NCBI GenBank assembly: GCA_015698285.1
Contig: CP048685.1
Location: forward strand, 1,240,001 to 1,304,000
Source of the DNA: Candidatus Nitronauta litoralis
GTDB lineage: Bacteria; Nitrospinota; Nitrospinia; Nitrospinales; Nitrospinaceae
Reading direction: 5' to 3'
Length of the DNA stretch: 64,000 bases
Part shown: positions 34,675 through 43,604 of the stretch, piece after piece
Layout of the letters: each line of letters opens with the position of its first letter
Position numbering within the stretch: the first letter of the stretch is position 1
Position numbers and translations under genes: made by a program
Notes under the pieces: generated by a model
Databases searched by the model: none
What the model was told of the DNA's origin: nothing
Seen by the model: only the letters and a program-made list of their open reading frames with translations

Positions 34675-35466
34675 TTATGCCACTCGCGCAATACTATTGA
34701 TGGATTGACCGTTGAGATCGTCTATGGTCTGAATCAGTTTCTGCATCGCTTCAAATGTGCGAATGGTTTGAATCATTGTGGTCATTTCCTGGACCAGATT
34801 TACGTTTGAACTTTCTACAAATCCCTGACGAATCGTGGTTGAAGCCGGAGCTTTTTCCGGAGGATCACCTGCGACCTGACGGAACAGGCTTTCGCCGTCT
34901 TTCTTAAGCTGACTCTTGTCTCCAAAGTGGACCACATCCAATTTGCCAACAGTGATGGCTTGAACAGCATCACCCACCGTGACGGTTCCTTGTGGATCAA
35001 TGGTGATCGTGCCTCCGTTGGAAGGAACAACAATTTCCTGATCTTTCGGAGACAAAAGCGGAAGACCGGAGGCGGACACAATCCGGTTGTTTTCATCGAG
35101 ATGAAAGTTTCCTTTACGCGTGTAGCGCGGCCCTTCTTCGGTTCCCACTTTAAAAAAGCCGTCGCCTTCCAGTGCAAGGTCCAGGGGGTTCTGCGTAGCA
35201 GTAAGACCCCCTTGAGAATAGTGGGTAGCAAAATCGGTCAACCCTGCATAGGAAACGGACCGATTGCTGTAGCGAGGTTCCTGTAAAGCCTGCTTGCTGG
35301 ATTCGAAATCGAGATTGGGATTGAGCCCGGGAAGGATTTCTTTGAACACGAGACTGTCTTTCTTAAAACCTGAGGTGCTCACATTGGCCAGATTGTTAGC
35401 CAGTGTTTCCATTTTTCTCTGTTGAATCATCCCGCCAGACGCGGCAATATAGAGGCTTTCCTGCAT
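34675..35466 (-). CDS. flgF: flagellar basal-body rod protein FlgF
   Basis: 263 residues from ATG 35466 (AGGAG seven to eleven bases before it); an open frame to 35499 adds 11 unconserved residues. The N-terminus (IAASGGMIQQRKMETLANNLANVSTSGFKKD) and C-terminus (SSNVNLVQEMTTMIQTIRTFEAMQKLIQTIDDLN) are conserved rod-protein ends. It resembles FlgG but lacks FlgG-specific segments, and the order flgF-flgG is classical. First gene of the 11-gene cluster, downstream of a sigma-54 promoter. Confidence 0.9.
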   Translation of the reverse strand: MQESLYIAASGGMIQQRKMETLANNLANVSTSGFKKDSLVFKEILPGLNPNLDFESSKQALQEPRYSNRSVSYAGLTDFATHYSQGGLTATQNPLDLALEGDGFFKVGTEEGPRYTRKGNFHLDENNRIVSASGLPLLSPKDQEIVVPSNGGTITIDPQGTVTVGDAVQAITVGKLDVVHFGDKSQLKKDGESLFRQVAGDPPEKAPASTTIRQGFVESSNVNLVQEMTTMIQTIRTFEAMQKLIQTIDDLNGQSINSIARVA

Positions 35467-35597
35467 TTCGGGCTCCTGGTAATATTTCTTGGACCTCACC
35501 GACTTCGAACTGTTTATTGCGTTGCCCCGGTTTATCTGTTTTAAACCCGGAAAATCAGGGGCGCATCGAATTTAATGAGGTGCTCTTGGCCCTATTC

Positions 35598-35613
35598 AGC
35601 AAATTGCGTACCA
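35598..35613 (-). promoter_or_regulatory. sigma-54 promoter upstream of flgF
   Basis: Minus strand: TGGTACGCAATTTGCT. GG and GC are exactly 10 bases apart and it matches TGGCACG-N4-TTGCW at all but one position. It lies about 130 bases before flgF. The 374-base gap up to the rhodanese gene holds no other gene. Confidence 0.7.
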
Positions 35614-35840
35614 AAAAGAATTATTAATTAGAATCAGGCGGATAAGCCATGATAAAATAACGAGTTAGCTAATTTAACCGCAACAGCTCCCCTCCCAAGT
35701 CTGATCAGAAATAACCCTGGGAGGCGGCAGTTTATTCCTAGTAACTCTTTGAAAAAAATTGTTTTAATCAGGCGGAACCAGCATCCGGAATAGTGAGTCC
35801 CGCTGACCTTTAACCCCTTAAATTAGTTGGAGAGAGCATT

Positions 35841-36158
35841 ATGGAACGGATCAGTATCGACAAATTGCACGACGAAATTTTGCCGAACCTGGGTGATGAT
35901 GAATTGATTCTGGATGTCCGCACAGCGGACGAATTTTCTGAAGGGCATATCAAGGGAGCCCGTAACCAGACCCACGAAAATGTTTCCCAGATTGCAGATG
36001 AACTGAAGAACTACAAAACGGTTTACGTCCATTGCAAAATGGGTGGGCGGGCGCAAAAGGCTGCAGAAGCATTGGATATAGAAGGCCTCGATAATATTGT
36101 CTGCGTCAGTGACGGAGGAATGCAGAAGTGGATGGATATGGGTTGGGAAATGGAATAG
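35841..36158 (+). CDS. single-domain rhodanese-like sulfurtransferase
   Basis: 105 residues, one rhodanese domain. LILDVRTADEFSEGHIKGARN is the conserved first half, and the active-site loop HCKMGGRAQKAAEAL has the catalytic Cys at 65. GMQKWMDMGWEME near the end matches the typical GGMxxWxxxGxP end. It carries sulfur as a persulfide; the partner is unknown. AGAGAG lies in front of ATG. Divergent from flgF. Confidence 0.9.
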   Translation: MERISIDKLHDEILPNLGDDELILDVRTADEFSEGHIKGARNQTHENVSQIADELKNYKTVYVHCKMGGRAQKAAEALDIEGLDNIVCVSDGGMQKWMDMGWEME

Positions 36159-36320
36159 ATAAAGCTGTATCCCAGCCGCTTTACCGGGTCCCCTATAGGC
36201 AAGAACCGTCCTCTTAATAGTAGTGCAAATGCAAGTATGGAATAAGATAGGATTTACCCGGGTTTTGATGGGCCTTGAAATTGGTATTTTTCCCTATAAA
36301 CTATTGGCTTGCCGAATTAT

Positions 36321-36334
36321 TTGACTTGTGTCAA
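36321..36334. promoter_or_regulatory. FNR/DNR-type palindrome
   Basis: TTGAC-TTGT-GTCAA is a perfect 5-4-5 inverted repeat of the kind bound by CRP/FNR-superfamily regulators, 227 bases upstream of the hybrid kinase. A TTGATCAA palindrome follows five bases later. The rest of the 403-base gap (36159-36561) holds no gene. Confidence 0.35.
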
Positions 36335-36561
36335 TCTGTTGATCAAATTATTAGGAGCTTTGGAAACATTTGCTAAATTGTTCCTTGCTCAATTCCAGGG
36401 GGGAATCAGAGCCAGGAGATTTTAAATTCAGCCTGTCCACCCGCATTATGGTCAGAAGAAAACTGTTTTTTCTAATTCCAGGATCAGCTTTTTGGGCCAT
36501 GGAAATGGTATTTAATTTTTAAAATTACCTTCGGGCTGGAAACTTTGGGATATCCGATGTT

Positions 36562-39390
36562 ATGAGATACCCGGTTCACATTCTCGCGGTTTTTTTTTTA
36601 ACGATAGTAGTCTGTTTCCCTCCCCCTTCAATCGCAGGACCCCACCCGGATTTATTTCTCGATAAAGACGAAATTGCGTGGATAAAGTCCCACCCGAATG
36701 TCAAGGTTGCCAATGAAATGGATTGGCCTCCCTTTGATTTTGTGGATGGGGGAAAGCCAAAAGGTTATTCCATTGACCTGATGAATTTGATTGCTGAAAA
36801 AACCGGTTTAAATATCACTTATGTAAATGGAATGACCTGGGATGAAATAATCAACCGTTTTAAAAAAGGCGAAATTGATGTTTTGCCGGCGGTTTATGTT
36901 AACGAGGAAAGACAAGACTATATTCTGTTCACCCAAAAGTATTTTTCCCAACCTTCAGTCCTTGTTGTCCAGAAAGACAACAAGGATATCGTCGATATAA
37001 ACAGCCTGTCTGGAAAACGCGTTGCCGGTATTACCGATTACTTAATCACCGATGCCTTGAAGGTTTACGATCCTTCGATAACCATTGTCCCCGTAAACAA
37101 TACGCTGGACGGTATCAAAGCTGTTTCTCTTGGAAAAGCTGATGCGCTGGTGGAAAGCATTGGGGTCGTTTCGCAATTACTTGAAACTCATTTTATTCCA
37201 AACGTAAAAACGGTGATCAATGTCGACTTTGAACCGATCGCCAACCCGGACCTGCATATGGGTGTCGCTAAACACAACACCATACTTTTTAGTATTTTAA
37301 ATAAAACCCTCTCAACCATCTCCCGGGAAAAAAAGCGCCAGTTGCGGGAACGATGGTTCAACCTCCCCACCATCAAGGACATTAAACTCACCCCGGAGCA
37401 ACAAAAATGGGTGGATGAACATCCAGTGATTCGCGTTGGCGTTGACAAGGATTATGCACCCTACAGCTTTTTAAATGAAAACGGGCAATACGTTGGAATA
37501 GCTCTGGACTTTATGAAACTGCTATCCCAAAGGCTTGGCCTGAAATTTGAACCCATTCCAGGTTTAGGCTGGCCTGAAATTCTGGGAAGAGCAAAATCCC
37601 GGAAACTGGATGTGCTTGCGACAACCGTGACCACTCCGGAACGTCGCCAGTTCCTGAACTTCACTCCAGTTTATATTCCAACCCCGCTCGTCATCATGAC
37701 CCGAAATGATTTTAACAAAATAAAATCACCCAAGGACCTGGCCGGTAAACGGGTTGCTCTCGTTAAAGGGTATTCCGTGAGCGATACCATCAATAAGGAG
37801 CATCCCGATATAACAGGATATCCAGTTGAAAACCCCACAGAGGGATTGCAGGCCGTGGCTATTGGAAAAGCAGATGCCTATGTAGGCGTGCTGGGTGTAA
37901 ACGTCTTCCTCAATAGAAAAAACGGAATCACAAACCTGAAAATTGCCTCCAGCTATAACTTTGAATCCAACGGGCAACGTTTTGCAATTCGGAGCGACTG
38001 GGCGGAATTGACGGTGTTACTAACGCAGGCACTTGAGACCATAAATGAGGAAGAACGCAGAATAATATTTGACCGGTGGATTAAAACTGAGTTTGAAAAA
38101 CAGCCGGATTATTCGATTTTATTTAAAACCTTTGCCGTTTTTATTTTCGTTACAGCCATTTTATATTTTTTCATCTGGAAAATGGCCCGGGAAATAAAAC
38201 TCCGGAAAACAGCCGAAAAAGAACTTAAGAAGAACAATGAAATTCTTCTACACGCTAAACGCGAGGCTGAAAAAGCCAATCAGGCAAAATCTGACTTTAT
38301 ATCCAGTATGAGCCATGAACTGAGAACCCCCTTGAACGCTATTTTGGGTTACGGACAGCTCCTGGAAATCCGTAATCAGGATTCCATGGACCAACTGAGC
38401 AAGGAAGGTGTTCAGCAAATTTTATTGGGGGGGAGACATCTCCTGGAACTAATCAATGAAATTCTGGACCTGGCTAGGATTGAATCCGGAAAGCTGGAAT
38501 TTACATATGAAGACATTCAAGTTGGGCCTCTGGTTGATGACCTGGTCAAACAACTCGAACCCCTTCGTGCTGCATTTGATGTGAACCTGGAAACAAAGCA
38601 GATTATAGAATCTGACCTGGTTATTTATGCTGATAAATTTAAAGTGAAGCAGGTTCTCATTAACCTTATTTCAAATGCTATTAAATATAATAAAAAGAAC
38701 GGTAAAGTTTATATCACGGGTGATCTCTGCCCTGATAATTCAATCAGGATTAATGTTGCTGATACTGGAAAAGGAATTAATGAAGATAAGATCGGTTCTA
38801 TTTTCGAGCCTTTCGATAGGTTGGGCGAGGAAGAAACGGAAGGCACAGGTATTGGCCTCACCATTACAAAAAGGCTGGTAGAACAAATGAATGGAACAAT
38901 TTCGGTGACCACCAAAATTTTGGAAGGAAGCTGTTTTTCCGTGACTTTTCCTAAAGGAACCATTCACAAAGAGGTAACTGATGATCCTGAATCTAAAAAG
39001 AAATTAGGCTACCTCAGGGAATTCAATCAAGGAAAAATCCTGTATGTTGAAGATAACAACCAAAATATAAAACTTTTAAAAAGGATTTTAGAAGACCAGC
39101 CCGGCATTAAATTAATTATGGCTGGGACTGGAGAAAAGGGAGTGCTTTTGGCAAAAAAAGAACTTCCGAATTTGATCCTGCTGGATATCAATTTACCGGG
39201 AATCAATGGCTTTGAAGCCTTTAAACAATTGCAAAAAGATCCTTTAACAAAATCCATCCCGGTTGTCGCCTTAACCGCAAATGCTATGCACTCCGAAATT
39301 GAGAGGGCGAAGCAAATGGGTTTTGAAAGTTACTTGACCAAACCTCTGGACCTTCCCCGGCTTTTCAAAACCATCGAAGAGTATATTTAA
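36562..39390 (+). CDS. BvgS/EvgS-like hybrid histidine kinase with two periplasmic solute-binding domains
   Basis: 942 residues. A signal/anchor (1-25) is followed by two solute-binding family 3 domains (about 30-270 and 280-510), both with ENGQYVGIALDFMKLL-like ligand-fold motifs, then a membrane helix (about 522-540), a coiled coil and HisKA (SMSHELRTPLNAIL), HATPase (NLISNAIKYN, ADTGKGI, GTGIGLTI) and a C-terminal receiver (VEDNNQNIKLL, phospho-acceptor in LILLDINLPG, Lys in LTKPLDL). It likely senses small periplasmic ligands and autophosphorylates. No HPt domain is fused and no dedicated response regulator lies next to it, so the output partner is elsewhere. Confidence 0.93.
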   Translation: MRYPVHILAVFFLTIVVCFPPPSIAGPHPDLFLDKDEIAWIKSHPNVKVANEMDWPPFDFVDGGKPKGYSIDLMNLIAEKTGLNITYVNGMTWDEIINRFKKGEIDVLPAVYVNEERQDYILFTQKYFSQPSVLVVQKDNKDIVDINSLSGKRVAGITDYLITDALKVYDPSITIVPVNNTLDGIKAVSLGKADALVESIGVVSQLLETHFIPNVKTVINVDFEPIANPDLHMGVAKHNTILFSILNKTLSTISREKKRQLRERWFNLPTIKDIKLTPEQQKWVDEHPVIRVGVDKDYAPYSFLNENGQYVGIALDFMKLLSQRLGLKFEPIPGLGWPEILGRAKSRKLDVLATTVTTPERRQFLNFTPVYIPTPLVIMTRNDFNKIKSPKDLAGKRVALVKGYSVSDTINKEHPDITGYPVENPTEGLQAVAIGKADAYVGVLGVNVFLNRKNGITNLKIASSYNFESNGQRFAIRSDWAELTVLLTQALETINEEERRIIFDRWIKTEFEKQPDYSILFKTFAVFIFVTAILYFFIWKMAREIKLRKTAEKELKKNNEILLHAKREAEKANQAKSDFISSMSHELRTPLNAILGYGQLLEIRNQDSMDQLSKEGVQQILLGGRHLLELINEILDLARIESGKLEFTYEDIQVGPLVDDLVKQLEPLRAAFDVNLETKQIIESDLVIYADKFKVKQVLINLISNAIKYNKKNGKVYITGDLCPDNSIRINVADTGKGINEDKIGSIFEPFDRLGEEETEGTGIGLTITKRLVEQMNGTISVTTKILEGSCFSVTFPKGTIHKEVTDDPESKKKLGYLREFNQGKILYVEDNNQNIKLLKRILEDQPGIKLIMAGTGEKGVLLAKKELPNLILLDINLPGINGFEAFKQLQKDPLTKSIPVVALTANAMHSEIERAKQMGFESYLTKPLDLPRLFKTIEEYI

Positions 39391-39548
39391 AAATTTATCA
39401 GGAGGGCAGATTTCCCCATCTGGTATCTGATTAAAAACGAGCAGGACAAACAAAATTCAGAGCACGTTTGAATTGATCAATTCACCCACCAACTCCTCCG
39501 GCAATGCCCCCACTGCAACAAGAGTCGTGAACGTGGTACCCTGATGGA

Positions 39549-40895
39549 GTGAAAATTTACTTAAAAATTTTAACCGGGAAAGTCTTTTCGCTCTCACTTT
39601 TGGTGAAAGGTTTTTCCCGTTTTTATTCTGGTTTTCAATCGACAAGGTGCATAACCGGAACAGTCTGCCTGATATCACTGGTATCAGTCTCCACCGCCTT
39701 TTCAGAATCGGTTGGACTGGAAACATTAAACAATCTATTAACCAAACACCCTGCACAGACAATCCCCCAGGAAAAAATCTCCTCCCTTCCATCTTTTGAA
39801 AAGGAAGTGAAACTGTTTCCCGATCGCGATCCGGTTTTGTTCCAAATTCCTGGCTTTGAAACCTTCGAATGCGGAAAGTGCCACGCGGCAGAAGAGTTGG
39901 TCACAAAATCCGTCGGGCGCTTGCGAAAAGTCATCACCCAACTGGAAACCGATTGGCCGCAGGCGAAACCGGTCCCGCTCAAGCAATACATCATCCAGCC
40001 TTACACCGACAAGCTTCTGCAAAAAGGTCAGCTGGCTCACGCTACTTATGACACCATTCGTGTATTTCCAAGTACCATCCTCATCGATGAAAAGGTTTAT
40101 CAGCTCAACACGCATCGACATGAAGCTCTGCATCTGAACCAGCCGTTTGTCGGACACGTTAACGAACTCGAAGCCTACAGTGTCAACATTCTAGATGATC
40201 ATCATTTCCTTTTTCTGGAATACCCTTACTTTGCTGATGTGATCAGCGTTTTTTTCGAACCGGAGCTGGACACTCTTCTCGCCGACTGGCTCGGTCGCGA
40301 CATCAATGATCGACTGGAAGTTCCGCGCGAGGTCCAGTGGTATTTAATGCCCTTTGATGAAGACCGGCTCAATCGCCTGAAGAGTTCGAGCCAGAAATGG
40401 AAACCACTGTTGCATGAAGCCAGTCGTTTATACCGAGAACACCCATACAAAACTGCCTATCTGACAGCACAAACAGGAGTGCGCTCGTTACTGTTCGACC
40501 TTGCCGCCGTCAGCCTGTTGTCGCTGCCACAACTCGATCTGCCTCAGGAACAGATTGAAAAAGCGTTTGCCGTGTTTGAACAACAGATGACGCGTGATGA
40601 CAACACACGACTGGGGTATGTGATCGACCGCAAGCAGGAAAGCATGATGACTTTGAAGTACACCAGCCCGATCAAGGATCCGAACACCAGGCGCACCTTA
40701 TATTTTCACTATCTCAAGCAGAAGTTTATTGGAGAGGATGGAAAAGTAAAACTGACCATTACCGATCAAAAAGATTTTGAAGCGTTCCTCAAACGCAAAC
40801 GAGAGACCATATCAAAAATGATCGACTATCCAGCCCTCACTGAAATTGAGCGCAGGGGTGCGGAAGATTTTTTAAAAAAGGTGAGTAAAAATTGA
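39549..40895 (+). CDS. secreted protein with CxxCH (heme-type) and HExxH (zincin-type) motifs
   Basis: 448 residues from GTG 39549; a TTG/GTG start near 39600 is also possible. A hydrophobic export segment ends near FSES (about 53). CGKCH at 108-112 matches the c-type heme attachment motif CxxCH. HEALH at 191-195 matches HExxH, and ELEAY (206-210) offers a third metal-ligand Glu 13 residues later, as in some metallopeptidases. The rest is helical, without recognised family. A periplasmic redox- or heme-linked peptidase is possible. The two motifs could also be unrelated, so the function is unproven. Confidence 0.55.
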   Translation: MKIYLKILTGKVFSLSLLVKGFSRFYSGFQSTRCITGTVCLISLVSVSTAFSESVGLETLNNLLTKHPAQTIPQEKISSLPSFEKEVKLFPDRDPVLFQIPGFETFECGKCHAAEELVTKSVGRLRKVITQLETDWPQAKPVPLKQYIIQPYTDKLLQKGQLAHATYDTIRVFPSTILIDEKVYQLNTHRHEALHLNQPFVGHVNELEAYSVNILDDHHFLFLEYPYFADVISVFFEPELDTLLADWLGRDINDRLEVPREVQWYLMPFDEDRLNRLKSSSQKWKPLLHEASRLYREHPYKTAYLTAQTGVRSLLFDLAAVSLLSLPQLDLPQEQIEKAFAVFEQQMTRDDNTRLGYVIDRKQESMMTLKYTSPIKDPNTRRTLYFHYLKQKFIGEDGKVKLTITDQKDFEAFLKRKRETISKMIDYPALTEIERRGAEDFLKKVSKN

Positions 40896-40926
40896 TTTAT
40901 TAATCGAAGTTTAAGATAAGAAAACG

Positions 40927-42759
40927 CTACAACCGGCTGTTCTGGGGCAGGGCGAGGGTGATGTGGCGGTTGCCTTCTCTATAGATCAGACGTTTCGCAA
41001 TCAGGTCTTCCACCACAGCTTCCAGATCGGCGGCGGACTCCCCGCTTTCCTGGACATTGGACCGTATTTGTTCAAGCGTCCGCGATCCTTCGTTACAAAA
41101 ATCGATCACCCGCGCGGCAGCTCCTTCAAAGCGCTGTTTAATGCCTTCCTCGGTCCGGTTATCGTAAACGGTCACAAAGTCGAGCGACTTCGAGTAAAAA
41201 AGAAACGGCATATTTTCGGACTGATGTCGCGCCTTCCAGTAGTCCACCGTCTGCTGGAGTTCTTCAACCAGCGCAGGGCTGATCTTTCGCTCGGTTTCAA
41301 ATTCAAAATCGTATGCGACCTTCATCAAGTCAAGTTTTTCTCCATCATACACATAGGGGTAAGCCTCTCCGGGACCGGTAATCGTTACGCCATATTCTTC
41401 CGGTCGGGAAAAATAGGGACTGAACCGTTCCAGCCAGATATTGCCCACCGAGATCGGTGGCTGCAAATGGAAAATAGATTTTAGAAGATCGATCTGCTGT
41501 CGGAAGTCGTCGTTGGTTTCCAGCGGAAAGCCGGTGAGGATGCTCCACGTCACATCCATTCCGTAATAAAGGGCCCACTTCAGACAGAAAATATTCTGGA
41601 TGGGTTTAACCCCCTTGTCCATTTCACGCAGCTGGTTATAGCTGAAACTTTCGATACCCGGCTGTACGACGTTCACCCCACCCTTGGCCAGGAGTTCGAT
41701 CTGTTTTTTAGTCAGGTTGCTTTTAACCTCTATAAAAAACTCGAGATCATAATTCTGTTTTGCAAACTCTCCAAACACCCCTTCGATGTAACCGATCTCC
41801 AGAATATTGTCGACCAGCCGAAACCGGTAAGTATCGTATCGCTTGGAAAGGTGCGCAATGTCGTGATGCACCTGATCCATCGAACGCGAGCGGAATTCCA
41901 TGGTGGATGCGTTCAACCCACAAAAAGTGCAGTGATGCTTCTCCCCCCACCAGCAACCCCGTGCGGTTTCATACAACACAATGGGATTGTCCAGCAGTGG
42001 TGAATGCGGATCAATCTCTTTCACCTGCTCAAAATAATCGTCGTAGTCTGGCGGACCATAGTCTTTGAACCCTGTAAAATTTTCGTGGTTCTCTTCATGT
42101 CGGATGTCGCCATCGACGCGGTGCACCACACCCGGAGGAATAGCGCCCCCTGTTTCCAGAGCCTTCATCAATGGTGGCAACACGTGTTCCGCTTCGCCAG
42201 AAACCACATAGTCGATCCAGGTAAAGGCACGGAAATATTCGAGCCCCATTTCAGAATCGAAATTGGATCCTCCAAACATGATTTTGACCTGCGGGTGTCG
42301 TTCCTTTATCAGTTTAGCGAGGGTAACGCTGGCGAGATTCTGATTGAACGTGGAAGTGAAGCCCACGATATCGTATTGGCTCCAGTCGATTGCACCCACT
42401 GCCCAGTTGAGGAACTCCGGCACCATCTGCTCTTTGACCTCGAGCAGAAATTTTTCGGGTCGCCCCAAGGCACGCGCGATGTTGCTCAGGTGGAAACGAT
42501 ACTGGTCAGCGTATTCCCGGTTCTTGGGCGAGTCCCCGAACAACAGGTGTGAGAATAACCACTCGCCGATGAGAAAGCGCTCTTCGCAGAGCTGCTTGTA
42601 GACATCCATACCGATCTGGTGTGCGAAGTGCAGGTTGAGGTAATAGCTCTTCGCTTCATGCCCGCTTTCCTTCAGCAGGGTGGAAACCGTCCCCAGCTGG
42701 ATCGACGGGTAGATATGGAAGCCAAACGGCATGTTGATGAGGGCGACTTTTCTTGGCAT
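40927..42759 (-). CDS. B12-binding radical SAM protein, CX7CX2C type (RiPP-maturation-like)
   Basis: 610 residues. An N-terminal cobalamin-binding-like Rossmann half (about 1-200; VALINMPFG, DIVGFTSTFNQNLASV, MFGGSNFDSEMG) precedes a radical SAM barrel. The cluster motif is unusual: C269-x7-C277-xx-C280 within ARGCWWGEKHHCTFCGLN, not the usual CX3CX2C. I recall this CWWG...CxFCG motif from radical SAM enzymes annotated as ribosomal peptide maturation protein 1 (C-methyltransferase type), so that class is the best guess. No obvious precursor peptide adjoins it. The upstream gene (42909-43514) is 149 bases away on the same strand. Confidence 0.82.
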   Translation of the reverse strand: MPRKVALINMPFGFHIYPSIQLGTVSTLLKESGHEAKSYYLNLHFAHQIGMDVYKQLCEERFLIGEWLFSHLLFGDSPKNREYADQYRFHLSNIARALGRPEKFLLEVKEQMVPEFLNWAVGAIDWSQYDIVGFTSTFNQNLASVTLAKLIKERHPQVKIMFGGSNFDSEMGLEYFRAFTWIDYVVSGEAEHVLPPLMKALETGGAIPPGVVHRVDGDIRHEENHENFTGFKDYGPPDYDDYFEQVKEIDPHSPLLDNPIVLYETARGCWWGEKHHCTFCGLNASTMEFRSRSMDQVHHDIAHLSKRYDTYRFRLVDNILEIGYIEGVFGEFAKQNYDLEFFIEVKSNLTKKQIELLAKGGVNVVQPGIESFSYNQLREMDKGVKPIQNIFCLKWALYYGMDVTWSILTGFPLETNDDFRQQIDLLKSIFHLQPPISVGNIWLERFSPYFSRPEEYGVTITGPGEAYPYVYDGEKLDLMKVAYDFEFETERKISPALVEELQQTVDYWKARHQSENMPFLFYSKSLDFVTVYDNRTEEGIKQRFEGAAARVIDFCNEGSRTLEQIRSNVQESGESAADLEAVVEDLIAKRLIYREGNRHITLALPQNSRL

Positions 42760-42908
42760 GGGATAATAGTAGCAATTTCAATGCTCCAAATGCCAACGAA
42801 AAAGGCGGAATAGGGGTTATCAACGCAATCTCCCCTTATCCCTTACTTTATTCAGGAAGGAAAAACCATTTACAAAGGAGGTGTTTGAGTTGCCCTACCG
42901 CAAAGTGG

Positions 42909-43514
42909 TCAGTCTTTATCAATATCAGAAAAGTCACGCCGTACGGTTTCGATCCGCTCCCTGTACCCCTCTCCATCGCCGTAATTCAAAAATTTTTTAT
43001 AGCGACTGTGGATTCCCCGCACTCTGCGGGCGTGCTTGATCGGGCACCAGTATTGTTCTGTCCGCGCCGCAATTTCCCGTGCGTAACCGATCACTCCATT
43101 AAAGTACGCACAATAGAAACAGTTTAAACGTTCCATAATATTTAAATAGGAAAGGAAACCGCGATCCAGCAGGATGTAATCGCCTCGTTGCACCTTTGGG
43201 ATACCATAGACAGGAAAACAAACGAACTGATAAAAACTGATTACTGCATCCAGAATTACGGCTGGGATGAGGCAGGACCAGATCACCGGTGCCGTGAGGA
43301 TATTGAGCAACGCCGCGTCCTTAAGGTAGTGGCGCAATTTCTTTATCAGTTTACGATGTCGCTTGACTGCTACATCCTGAAAGCGGACTATTTTCTTATC
43401 GATATCATATAAAAACTCCTTCTGCTTGTTCATCATCTCTTGCAGAAGTTCAAATTCCAGAGAGCGGATTTTATCGAGCAGAGCTTCGAGTCGGTCGTCC
43501 AGAGGTGAGGTCAT
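42909..43514 (-). CDS. conserved hypothetical protein with membrane segment
   Basis: 201 residues from ATG 43514; TTG at 43529 would add five. A long coiled-coil-like N-terminus (about 1-65) is followed by a hydrophobic stretch (about 75-110; LNILTAPVIWSCLIPAVILDAVISFYQFV) and a basic C-terminal part with CFYC and a YWCPIKHARR segment. I recall similar conserved hypothetical proteins with the REIAARTEQYWCPIKHA block in proteobacteria but no function. It is on the same strand as the B12 radical SAM gene. Confidence 0.7.
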   Translation of the reverse strand: MTSPLDDRLEALLDKIRSLEFELLQEMMNKQKEFLYDIDKKIVRFQDVAVKRHRKLIKKLRHYLKDAALLNILTAPVIWSCLIPAVILDAVISFYQFVCFPVYGIPKVQRGDYILLDRGFLSYLNIMERLNCFYCAYFNGVIGYAREIAARTEQYWCPIKHARRVRGIHSRYKKFLNYGDGEGYRERIETVRRDFSDIDKD

Positions 43515-43604
43515 GATGGCGGCTCCCAATTCAGGTGGAAATTCATATTTCCATCATAACACCCGAAAAAGGGTTCACCGTCAACGTTTGCCGTTCACTC
43601 CAAA

